NCBI GenBank assembly: GCA_037074705.1
Contig: CM073596.1
Coordinates: 10,558,001-10,622,000, forward strand
DNA: 64,000 nt
From: Zhengitettix transpicula
Taxonomy: Eukaryota > Arthropoda > Insecta > Orthoptera > Tetrigidae
Direction of reading: 5' to 3'
Of this stretch, positions 54,113 to 64,000 are shown one piece after another. The position numbers and the translations under genes are program-made. How positions within the stretch are numbered: the first letter of the stretch is position 1; every line of letters starts with the position of its first letter. Under the pieces are notes generated by a model. That model worked only from the letters and a program-made list of their open reading frames with translations. It made no database searches and was not told the DNA's origin.

Positions 54113-54650
54113 TAGGGTAACAGGCTACACGAGGGCAATCCACATTGGGCAACTCCACTTTAATAGCATAGGAAGGGATATGAAAGGGGAGATGCGGAAG
54201 TGTAGAGCAGGTAGCTAAGGGCCCCCGGGTTATCATTAAGGATCCTACCCGACATTCGCCTAAAAGTGATGCAGGGAAAACCCTAGAAAAACCTGCATCA
54301 GGTAGGTCGGGCTCTTGGGTACTTGTCCCACGCCCTTCCCTGGATGTCTGGACAGGGGTAACTGTGGGGACGCAGCTTTTCCCTCGCCGTGTCTTGACCG
54401 GTTTAGGAGGCTGCTGGCCGATTATTCCAATAGGACTAGCGGACAACTCTTACCGTATGCCCAAGGTCTGTGACCCCGGAACATACACCTCTCAAAAGAG
54501 GCTGAGGTTCCTTGGCATGCGGGAACCTTAGTTCAAAAAGCCAGAGAGATGTGACGGCATCCCAAAGGTAGCCTCCGACAGTGCTCTCTGTGAAGGTTCA
54601 CCTGCGAGAACCAGACCTGTATCTAGTTTCTATAGCGGGAAAACCTTCCC
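54113..54650 (-). repeat. Near full-length copy of the 555 bp dispersed repeat
   Basis: It starts on the plus strand with an A-tail complement (TTTTTTTTTAGGGTAACAGG) and carries GGGCAACTCCACTTTAATAG, ACTTGTCCCACGCCCTTCCC, GGTTTAGGAGGCTGCTGGCC, ATGCCCAAGGTCTGTGACCC and GGAACCTTAGTTCAAAAAGC. The 5' end lies near 54650. The flanks show no convincing target-site duplication. Confidence 0.8.
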
Positions 54651-55466
54651 TGTAGAATAATAATAAAAAAAACTCGGAGAAAAGACATGAAACTCACCAT
54701 ATGAAATATGTATTCAGTGGCATTGGGAAGGGGGGGGGGGGTAGGATTGGAGTAGAGGCCGTTCTCATACTTGTGAATTAACGATCTGCATCAGTCATCG
54801 CATTGAGGACATTATCATCATTATAAACCTTCGCTGTGATCCTAGAATCTATATATGTCTTATTAATTAAAATAATGACCAAATATCAATTTCCATGGCT
54901 AATTAAAAAATGAAAATGGACCCCGATAGTATATTTATGATAAAAAAAAATAATTAAACTAGTTTCAGTAATAATTTGATTGTAGAACGTGGCCAAGATC
55001 TGCCATTAGTAGCTTCCAAAAAAATTAAATATGATAGAAAATAATTTTAAATAAAATAAAAATTTGACTTTCACGATACATACAAATCAAAAAAATGGTA
55101 ACAATTTTAATTTTTAATTTGAACTTATTTTCCAAGAAATAAAATATTAGTGGAAGTTGGTAAATAAAGATCTCGGCCACTTGATACGAACAAATAATTA
55201 AAAAAATTAAAAAATAAATATTAAACAAAATTTCCATCACAGTTATTTTTATTGTGTAGTTTAAATTAAATAATATATAATTACAGGTAACTTAAAATGT
55301 TTCTGACTGAATATGGAATCTTTTTAGGTTAAGAATAAAGTGATCGAAGATTCTAGATATTATTGAAGAAAAGAATTAAATGATAGTTAAACAACTTAAA
55401 AATAAGACATATTACATATTATACAAACTCTTTTAATATCAAAACCGCGTCTGATTTATTAAGTAA
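54651..55466. other. AT-rich non-coding stretch
   Basis: It contains a poly-G run near 54728-54741. No gene or repeat was recognised. Confidence 0.55.
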
Positions 55467-56899
55467 TCTTATAAATTAAGAAGAGTGTTTGTGTTTGTAT
55501 GTTCCTTATAGAAATCTACACCGGTGGAGCAAATTTCACCAAATTTCGTACACGTGTTCTTTGCGACCAGGAAACAAACACTGGTCGGGGTGAGACGCAT
55601 CTACCACCCCCAGAAGCGGGGGTGGACGGGGTTGGAAATATTTAAACATGCTAAAACAGTCGATATTTCGGTCAGATAAATATTTTTAGGAGTCACAGAT
55701 ATTAATAGTGTTTCTACCGACTGTCGGGGTGAGACGCGTCTACCACCTCCTGAAGCGGGGGTGGACGGGGTTGGAAATATTTAAACATGCTAAAACAGTC
55801 GATATTTCGGTCAGATAAATATTTTTAGGGGTCACAGATATTGATAGTGTTGCTACCGATGTTATCTGAATATAATTTTCATCACCAACACCCTGAGAAA
55901 AGGGCACCCTTATGGTTTGGGATGGAGGTGCTTTACAAGAAATTAACGCGAACCGAGATTGGAGTCAAATCGAAGGTTATGGATGTCGCTGAGTTTAGTT
56001 ATGGCATTAAACTTGACATTTAACCCCCCAGATACAGGGTTAGCGGGGTGGAAATTTTGTAACATTCAAACACGGCAGATATTTGCGTTGAATAAATATT
56101 TTTAGGGTTAATTATATTGATTGTATTTCTACTGATGTTTTTTGTGTATAATTTCAACCCCCTTTCGGCTTGCGAAGGGAGCACACTTATGTGTGGAGGG
56201 AAGTTTCATATAATTAACGCCAAATCAACCGACGTTCGAGTCAAATCGGGGTTATGGAAGTCGCTGAGACTATTTATAACAAACTGAGAAATTCACAGGG
56301 GGGGGGGGAGAATTGGCGGTGATGAGAGGAGGTGGGTGGGGAAATAAATTTTCTAACATGGTAATCGGCCGATTTTTGCGTCGTATCAATATAATTCGGG
56401 ATCAATGTCATTCATAAAATTTCACTACGCGTTATCTGTGTATAATTTCAACTTCTATTAAGCATATGAGTGGTGCACCCTTAAGGGTTGGGAGTGGAGT
56501 GGCATTACCTGAAATTACGCAAACACATTCGAGTTTCGAGTCGAATCCGGGGTTATATTTGTCATTGTGTTTAATTATGACATTAAACTTACAGTTTAAC
56601 TTCCCCAAGCCGGAATGGACGGGGGTTGAAATTTACAAACAATGTAATCGGCCGATTTTTGCGTGGAATAAATGCTTTTTGATTATCGCACATTTGTGGA
56701 GGTGGTCATCTTCTAACATGTAAAAACGACCGATATATTTGGTTAATGAGTTCAACCCCCTTCGGCATGGGAGGTGAGCATATTTAGGGATAGGGTTAGA
56801 AGAGCGTTATATAAAAATAGCGCAAAAGCAACCGAAATTGGAATCATATCGTGGGTTATAGATAAATGACATCTCGGGCAACACCGGGCACCCAGCTAG
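55467..56899 (+). mobile_element. Long-family Helitron-like element, complete
   Basis: It begins TCTTATAAATTAAGAAGAG after an A and ends CACCCAGCTAG before a T, the A/T insertion and TC...CTRR ends expected of Helitrons. The 3' hairpin is imperfect (TCTCGGGCAACACCGGGC). The 5' region has TTATAGAAATCTACACCGG and ACACGTGTTCTTTGCGACC. A 139 bp segment starting TCGGGGTGAGACGC is duplicated in tandem (55585 and 55724). The rest repeats the ATAATTTCAACCCC, GCACCCTTATG, GTTATGGATGTCGCTGAG and GTATTTCTACTGATGTT modules. There is no helicase gene, so the copy is non-autonomous. Confidence 0.75.
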
Positions 56900-57949
56900 T
56901 ATTTATAATATTTTAATACATTCTGTGTAATCTTCAAACACTTTTATACTAATATTTTTGTATTCTATGCGTAATTAACTCTCATTTTTAATCTTCTTTA
57001 GCCCCTATGAGGACTGACATTCGGAATGAAACATGTTTTTAAATTAAATTTATTTTAATTATAATTACTTTGTCTGTTTTAGGTATTATAAGAGGTTTAA
57101 TGTTCACCTGATAAAGTACAAGATATATTTCTCCTTTTATTTAATTCATTGTTTATGTAAACTAATTTAAGTCGATATATTTAATATAAAAATTGCGCTG
57201 ATTTATTCACCATTAAATTTATTTATCTACGTCATATAAAATATATTTTACGACTATTATTTGGGAGAAGACCTTGGCACACATAATTCATGTGAATCCT
57301 TACATTCATTAAGGAAAGCTTATAATAAGCCTCAAACATTTGATTCCCGTTCCGGTCGACATTTTTCCATCTATATTCCTTATTTAATCTTTTTAAAGGT
57401 GAAAACCTGTAGACAGTGTAGAGTTGTCAGACTGAAGTTGAATCGTGGTCATTTCATTGGTACTAGACAAGTATCTTTATACTTCACGGCTACAGCAGAA
57501 ACATTTGTGCTGTATATTTATAATAGTATGGTAGATGGACTGTAACGTTATCGTGGATTTACTGGCGCGTGCTTCAAGGCAAGTCGGCAAGCAAAGTGAT
57601 GACCACGAACAAAAGCCACCCCTCCATCCACTTCTCTTTTTCCTTCCCTATTAACTGCGACGTGCTGCTGGGGAGTTTCGCTATCTGAATCTCCTCTGGA
57701 CGACAAAAGGAAGTGAAACTTGGTCCGTGTTCTGTGGAAGGATGGAACGTGTCCGGAATACTCCTTCCTGTCTACCTTCCAACTCCTCTCTCATCCTCAC
57801 TCCGCAGAGCAACAGTTGATTTGGGAGGAAGGCTGTGGGGTTGGGGAAAACCCATTCACCGCAGACTCCACTCTTGGTGGATTTAGGAAACTGAGAACTC
57901 GGTTGTTATGAAACCCTCTATGAGACCCATCACAATATACATGTATCTA
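56900..57949. other. Non-coding stretch
   Basis: AT-rich to about 57300, then more balanced. Frames at about 57261-57545 and 57720-57911 show no domain. GAGGACTGACATTCGGAATG, then AAAC at about 57008-57031, is a weak hammerhead-like string. Confidence 0.45.
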
Positions 57950-58555
57950 TCTATATAATAAAAAAGGATATATATTTGTATGTATGTATGTATGTATTTA
58001 CGTTGTTCTTTATACAAATTTTATCGCGTGGACAGAATGCAACAAAAATTAGTACACATATTCTTCAAAATACGAGAAACGCTACTGTGAGGGTGAGAAA
58101 CGCCTAGCATACATGTGGAAAGAATTATAATTAAAAACCGTGATCATTAAATATTAAATTACTGCGCGCCAAGAGACAATGACGTCACGTGTGAGAAAGA
58201 CGTTACTACGCAACGAACAAAGGAAATATTTCCTTTATTAGGAATTAAATAAAGCAGAAATATGTTCTTTAAATAAAAAGTATAATTTTATACAGCAATA
58301 CTCCATCGAATGGTAATAAAGAAGATTACGAATTACTTTACCATCCTTGCGGAAAATGTAAGTTAATTTTCGCGCTATATTAGTTGTGAGTCTAGCTAAC
58401 AATTTCATCAATGTGATATTTCGTAATGAATGAAGACTGAGTGACAATTGACAATTAGATCCTGAAATACTCAAGGAATATATTTAAGTATTCAATTAAA
58501 TACTTTTTCGAGTTTATATAAATAAGTACACGAGCAACGCCGGGCACCCAGCTAA
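57950..58555 (+). mobile_element. Short-family Helitron-like element, complete
   Basis: 606 bp with TCTATATAATAAAAAAGGAT at the 5' end and CACCCAGCTAA at the 3' end. It sits between A and T, matching the Helitron rule TC...CTRR inserted at AT. A hairpin-forming CAACGCCGGGC lies about 10 bases before the 3' end. (GTAT)n follows the 5' end, then TATCGCGTGGACAGAATGC and GCTACTGTGAGGGTGAGAAA. A CpG block with GACGTCACGTGTG, and TACTCAAGGAATATATTTAA near the 3' end, complete the order. It defines the limits of the copies at 15.4, 34.3 and 53.6 kb. No protein is encoded. Confidence 0.78.
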
Positions 58556-58784
58556 TTAGAGGCCATTAGTGATTTGATAATTGGAAATTTATGGGGGATT
58601 GTTATCGGCACGAATATCAAAGGCAACAATACATAGGCAAGCTTTGTTCGCCACAAACGTTTCTAAAACCCCGGTCGGACGGCGAACACAGTTGCGGGCT
58701 GATATCCTTCCAGAAAGGTCGCAGTTCGGACAGTAAATTCATCGAATAAAGTTACAAGGAAGTAACAGTCCCAGCCAGTACCTG

Positions 58785-59190
58785 CGAGAAATATTCTGAG
58801 AGGTGTATGATCCGGGGTCACAGACCTTGGGCATACGGTAAGAGTTGTCCGCTATTCCCATTGGAACAGTAGGCCAGCCTCCTAAACTGGTTGACGTACG
58901 GAGAAGGGAATGCTGCGTCCCCTCAGCAAACTCCTCTGCCGCTATCGGAAGGGCGTGGGACAAGTATCAAATGCCCGACCTACCTTATGCAGGTTTTTGT
59001 AGGGTTTTCCCTGCATTACATTTAGGCGAATGCCGTGTACGAACCTTAAACTATAGCCCGGGAGCCCTAGTTAATCCTTGGCTACCTTTCTCTACCCTTC
59101 CGCATCCCTCCTTTCAAATCCCTTGCTATGCTATTAGAGGGGAGTTGCCACCATGTGGAATACCCTCACGTAGCCTGTTACCCTAAATAA
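58785..59190 (+). repeat. Copy of the 555 bp dispersed repeat, 5' truncated
   Basis: CTGAGAGGTGTATGATCCGG, CTTGGGCATACGGTAAGAGT, GGAAGGGCGTGGGACAAGTA, TAGGGTTTTCCCTGCATTAC, ATGCTATTAGAGGGGAGTTG and TAGCCTGTTACCCTAAATAA are in canonical order with an A-rich end. Confidence 0.82.
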
Positions 59191-59997
59191 AAACAAAAAA
59201 TCGCTTAGGATAAAATATAGTAATTGTCATAGAACCTCAAAAATAAATTTTCGTACTGATCATTATTTACTATGGCACTATCAACATGAAAATGTGAGTA
59301 GATGCCTTAGTTATCTTCCAGTTAAGACACCATTTCAGTTATCCAACATAGGTTTTATTTACAACTCCTTTGGGGGAAGCCCGATTAAAGTCTTTCTGTC
59401 TAAAATGTACATATATGCCGATTTTTTTGCTTAATACAGGTTTACATGTCTTGGGTTACTTTTGAAAGCTTTCAACACTTTAAAAAATGGCTGTGGTGAT
59501 GGACCTTTAAGAGATTAAGTCTTTTTCCTGGAGAGACGGAAAGAGATGCCTTCTCTCTCTGCTTTTGTGTAATGGATCCTATAATCGGAGACATCAGAGG
59601 TCAGTTTTGCCCTTAGGTACTAATTTTCCGACGGTGGCAACTTCGAGTTTATGCCGGGTCCCCCTCTTAAAGTCATGAATCGTGCCTGTTCCCTTCCGTT
59701 GGTTCCCATTTCGCCCTGTTCCTTTCAGGGTTTCTCCCCTTCGGTTAGAACTTAACAGTTTAACTAGAGAGTACTATGGGTAATTTGTGTAGTAATTGGT
59801 GTTATGTCGTATTATCAACTCGATATTCCATGGACATTCATTTGATAATGGCCAAATTCTTTACAGCTAGTGGCCACTCAATATTTTCCAAACCAGCTAA
59901 GACGCAAGAACTCCTTTCGGTTTAGCTTTTCTACGATCTGTCTGTAGTTTTTACCCAGGGATCTTACTTAACCTTTTCTACTGGCCAATAATACTCA
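59191..59997. other. Non-coding stretch
   Basis: Mixed-composition sequence with no match to the other repeats and no supported frame. Confidence 0.5.
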
Positions 59998-62860
59998 TTA
60001 ATTATTATTATTATTACAGGATTAATCAGTGCAAAGATCAATTAATAACAACATTTTGTTGTATTCCTGTTATCTTCTCTCAAGCCTCTTTATCCAGTGC
60101 ATCTTCCTTGAGTATGTTGCGACGCTCCATTATATCGTTTATGTGGTCTGTCCAAGAACGTTTACGTCTGCCAGGTGGTTTCCATACATGGCCACCAATG
60201 ATCTGGCATTCTACACATAAGTCCGTACCACTTCAATTATTATCTTTCCATTATATCTATATCTGTCTCATTTGCCTTCATTCTTGCTCTTACTTCATCG
60301 TTCCATTCTTGATATTCTGGTTCCCTTACGCGAATAATCCCATTTCCACAGCTAATAGTCTCCTTTTGAGATCAGTGTTTAAGATCCAGAGTTCTGATAC
60401 ATAGTACATTATCTTACCCACTCCTTTCTTTTTTATGTTGGAAATGTTCTTGTTCCACCAAAAGGAATTCATACACCCTAATACTTTCCTGCTTTGCTGT
60501 ATTCTGTATGGCCCAATCCATCTTTATCAATATAGGCACCTGGATATTAAAATTTTTCTATCTGTCTCATAACTGCTTTGTCATTTATGTGAATTAGGAA
60601 GTATACCAGACGCATGGAAAAAGTCACCAACCAAACGATTATACAAGGGAAAAGGAGACACAGAGAACCCAAACGCGTATAGAGGAATAGCCATGGAATC
60701 CACACCACTGAAACTCCTAACAGGAATCCTCGCCAAGAGACTGGGAGAGAAGCTAGAACCCCTTCTACCAGAGGAACAATTTGGTTTTAGAAAGAGAAAG
60801 TCCACGATCCTGGCAGTAGAAAACCTGTTTGGACAAATAAAACAGACGATAGAAAGACCAAAAGGAAAACTATATGTAGTTTTTGTTGACTACTCAAAAG
60901 CATTCGATCTGGTTAACAGAAAAGTATTAATAGACAAACTGGAGGAACTAATTGGAAGAACGAGCACAACGATCCTGACATCAAATATACTGGCAGAAAA
61001 ACCATATACAGATAAATGATGGAATAGGCGTATCAGACTGGCTGTCACAGACGAACGGTGTCACCTCAGCCCTACCCTGTTTAACGTCCTCACGAACGAT
61101 GCCATCAAAGGAATGGCAGGAACAAGCACGTACATGTCCGCTGATGACAGATATCGCTAAACACACTAAGTGAATGGGCGGAGAGAAATGACATACAGAT
61201 AAATGAAGAGAAGACGGAGTTGGTAGTGTTCAGGAAAGGAGGAAGACTCACTGAAGCAGAGAACGTCAAATGCAATGGTAAACTACTGAAGAGGGTTAAC
61301 AACTTTAAATATCTAGGCATCACAATCCAAACAACGGGAAGGAGTTTCAGACTGCATATAAGATCTAGAGCAGTGGCGGCCACTAGAGCTATGAATGAGA
61401 TCAGAAACATTACACAACTATCGATCAGCACAGCGATGGACCTGTTCTGACGTATGGTCTAGAATACCTCACGTACAGACAACTGGAAGAACTGGAGCGA
61501 GTAAAGGCTAGATACCTGAAAAGAATTCAAGATCGAGGCTAGTGTACGAGCTTACCAAGGATGACTTCTATGCAGCATCTGCTATGCAGGACAGGACATG
61601 AATGGAAGCTAACCATGAACTACGACACACGAAGACGAGACTGGAGGTCCATGGCTTTCACCATAAAGTGTGCAATTCACCACCAAATGCTCTTTTTTTG
61701 TTAGACTCATCTGTAGACCCCATCTGTCATATTCCTGATATAATCGTCGTATCATGAATTCAAGAACAAAATCATCTTGTGCTAAAATGGCTTGATCATC
61801 AGCAAGACTTAATGAAAACATCCGTACCTCATTGACAATGATTCCTCTGCAGCTGTCCTTCCAATTTCTGAGAGCCACTTCTACATATAAATTAAACAAG
61901 ACAAGTGACATACTTCATCCTTGCCCCAATCCTTTTGTGACACTAACCTCTTTTAATCTGTACCGTATTTTCTCTGTACATTTAGATAACAATATGTAAA
62001 AGATGATCATCCATACCTGAATCTTTCATATCTTCCCACAGTTTTGTTCTAGGGACTGTGTCATAGGCTTTTGCTATATCTACAAAGGCACTGTGTATCT
62101 CCTTTCCTATTCCTATAAATTTCTCCATTAGCTGTTGTAAAACAAACAGGTTATCTGTTCAGCCTAAATCCACTCTGGTCTTCCCCAATATGGTGGCCAA
62201 CATTCTGTTTAATTTTTTCAAACATTTTCAAAGCGGCTCATTGTACAGTTCACACTAATGCCTCTGTAGCAGTTGGAATTCTTTTCTAGTTTTCTTGAAA
62301 ATAGAAACCATATATGACCCTTTCCATTCTGATGGAATTTCAATCCTTTGACAACAGTTGTTCATACGGTAGGTTATTCGTTTATTCAGATAATATCCAC
62401 CAGCTTTCAATAATTCGACAGGAATATTTCCAGGACCAGGTGATCGGCCATTCTTCAATTTAGTCAAAGCACAATTCACTTCCTCCATAGTAAAGGTCAC
62501 ATTTCGATCAGTTACTTCTGTTACTACTTATTTTCCTTGATTGTACTGCGGCCTGTCTTCTGTTAGAAGGTCTGAATAATGCTTATTCCATTCCTTTACA
62601 GAAATTAAGTTCTCTATTTCTTTGTTTACTGGTGTTTTCTTCATATTAGTAATTGTCTTCCATACTTCCGTTGTTTGTGATCCACCTATTAGACTCTCAA
62701 TTTCTGTTCCTACATCTTGTTCTTTTCTGATTTAATTCTGTTCCTTAACTCGTGATTTTCTGTCTGGAATTTTTTCCTGTCCTGCAGTCGATAACCATTT
62801 TTTGTATAGATATTTCTTTTCCCTAATCATCATCTTCAGGTCATCAGATATCCATAATTA
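59998..62860 (-). pseudogene. Decayed non-LTR retrotransposon RT gene, split by a nested element
   Basis: The minus strand runs from 62860 down. KEKKYLYKKWLSTAGQ- and EVWKTITNMKK-like spans precede the RT. VNCALTKLKNGRSPGPGNIP and VELLKAGGYY (62255-62500) are RT motif 1. HSAFVDIAKAYDTVPR-like sequence, visible across frameshifts near 62090, is the first catalytic block. SLADDQAILAQD (61609-61911) is the ADD block, followed by MSLTKKEHLVVNC. The frame then stops at the nested insert and resumes below 60590 with NDKAVMRQIEKF, then GAYIDKDGLGHTEYSKAGKV, and ends with GRRKRSWTDHINDIMERRN. An (AAT)n tail at about 59998-60016 marks the 3' end. Many stops occur. No endonuclease domain was seen. The clade is undetermined. 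Confidence 0.75.
60590..61665 (+). pseudogene. Nested, 5'-truncated non-LTR retrotransposon RT fragment
   Basis: The plus strand begins inside the RT: CELGSIPDAWKKSPTKRLYK, NPNAYRGIAMESTPLKLLTG, EEQFGFRKRKSTILAVENLF and VVFVDYSKAFDLVNRKVLID (60885-60945, catalytic D). The GVPQGD-like block has a deletion and frameshift. NVLTNDAIKGMAGTS, then SADD (about 61135-61145), is the eroded YADD block. INEEKTELVVFRKGG and VNNFKYLGITIQTTGRSF follow, then TYGLEYLTYRQLEELERVKA. Frameshifts and stops are scattered. It is inserted in the opposite orientation into the RT gene on the minus strand. TGTGAATTA at the left and TGTGCAATT at the right could be an imperfect target-site duplication. Confidence 0.78.
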
Positions 62861-63781
62861 ATTAATTCATTAATATTTAAATGTTTTAATTGTCCGCTGA
62901 GGACTGTAATTGCTTAATGAATTGCAGGTTTTTTTTGCTTTACGTGTGCTTCCTGGCCTTCCCCCTCTCTTTTTTATATATCTCGTCCAGCCTTACACCA
63001 GTTACATTAATCTGACGTTGTTGTGGTAGACGTGAATGTGCTTTATGGAGGTCCTTTAACCCACTAAACGACTTGCCTTGCCTTTCAGGACCTAAACACA
63101 CAGATAAGGCACGTTCAGTCCACACCACAACTCTGTCTGCAACAGTGTGTTGTTGCAAACTGCCTAAAAATACAGAGTTACATTGCTTGGCGTTTCAATC
63201 CTTTCTTATAGCGTTTTGTTGCAGTTTTGTGCCACTTATCTTCATCCGATATCTTGTTGTCACCCTTACTAGTCATACTATAGACGCGGGTCAGGAAATG
63301 AGCCACGGGAGAAAAGAGAAAATCCTAAGTATGGGACTGGTAAATCGAGCTGCGGTCCACCGAGTTCACAGCCATGTGGCATCTTAATGATTCACAATGG
63401 GAATTTATTTCATCCGCCGAGTTGACTGTTCTTCCTTTCATTATCATAAACCTCAGACCTATATTTTAAAATTATTCATGTACGACACATCGTTACGCGT
63501 TCTTTTAACCACCCATTTTCTGATTAAATAATTACAGGAATAAATTTTTCCAGTAAAATCTGTGTCTTCCTTATATACAAGTATAATATCATGGAGTCAG
63601 AATAGGAATAAAAAAAATATTTTATTCATCAGTTACCAATAATTCGAAATTTTGGATATTTTTCACTCATAAACCATCTTCATCGCCATAATAAAATAAT
63701 TTTGTGTTTTAAGCCAAGAACAATTAATCGAGAATTATAATTAATACTTATGCGATGATTAGACCTTATAGATTTTACACT
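62861..63781. other. Non-coding stretch
   Basis: No gene or repeat could be supported. GTCCGCTGAGGACTG near 62894 is a chance match to part of a hammerhead core. Confidence 0.5.
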
Positions 63782-64000
63782 ATCTGGGTGCCCGGCGTTG
63801 CCCGGGTTGTCAAATATCCATAACCCCCGATTAGACTCCAATCTCATTTGCTTTTGCGTTATTTTTATGTAACGCACATCCACCTATATTCCTCAATGTG
63901 TTCACCTCCTACGCCCGAAAGTGGTTTAAATTATGCACAGATAACATCTAGATAATTATTATTAATTTTAATGACCCCGAAAAAAAATTTTCGACCCAAA
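63782..64000 (-). mobile_element. Long-family Helitron-like element, cut by the window end
   Basis: The plus strand starts ATCTGGGTGCCCGGCGTTGC, then CCGGGT: the 3' hairpin in reverse complement. CATAACCCCCGATTAGACTC, TTTTTATGTAACGCACATCC and GTGTTCACCTCC follow as in the 12.4 kb copy. The element continues beyond 64000. Confidence 0.7.

Overview
This window looks like AT-rich, non-coding insect nuclear DNA that is crowded with transposable elements. The only host coding sequence I can defend is one exon (50663-50840, + strand). It encodes most of the first immunoglobulin domain of a Dscam-family cell-adhesion receptor, with splice sites on both sides. The window is therefore best read as very long introns, or flanking DNA, around one early Dscam exon. 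An insect is suggested by the Dscam similarity, a Jockey-type retrotransposon, mariner and Harbinger remnants, Penelope-like remnants, Helitron-like elements and LTR elements primed by tRNA-Lys. The species cannot be fixed from the sequence.

Layout. 0.15-1.37 kb: satellite of about 168 bp units. 4.1-5.9 kb: Helitron ends and interlocking inverted repeats. 7.0-8.0 kb: 112 bp minisatellite that resembles part of a Helitron-like family. 9.2-11.1 kb: TIR element. 12.4-15.96 kb: Helitron copies, an LTR fragment, a composite repeat and a tRNA-like SINE. 17.0-17.7 kb: tandem duplication. 19.0-20.5 kb: solo LTR carrying a 555 bp nested repeat. 21.7-22.4 kb: inverted copy of the 14.5-15.2 kb composite. 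23.0-23.4 kb: Penelope-like fragment with a GIY-YIG remnant. 23.68-28.30 kb: full-length Jockey-like element with two intact ORFs and a perfect 14 bp target-site duplication. 28.5-29.2 kb: deleted Harbinger. 34.3-36.1 kb: Helitron and hammerhead-like repeats. 37.4-39.4 kb: two LTRs head to head with primer sites facing outward. 40.4-41.65 kb: degraded mariner. 42.5-43.9 and 55.5-56.9 kb: long Helitron-like elements. 45.7-47.3 kb: LTR material in (AT)n. 49.2 kb: compact hammerhead-like hairpin. 49.6-50.4 kb: repeats just upstream of the Dscam exon. 51.7-52.7 kb: palindromic LTR. 57.95-58.56 kb: complete short Helitron-like element. 60.0-62.9 kb: one decayed non-LTR element inserted into another. 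63.8 kb to the end: another Helitron-like copy.

The features do not form an operon or pathway. They record layered insertion: LTRs land in (AT)n tracts, a 555 bp retroposon lands in an LTR, and one LINE lands in another. The Jockey element is the only one whose proteins look complete. The least ordinary structures are the head-to-head LTR pairs, the minisatellite resembling Helitron DNA, and the hammerhead-like hairpins that accompany Penelope-type debris.
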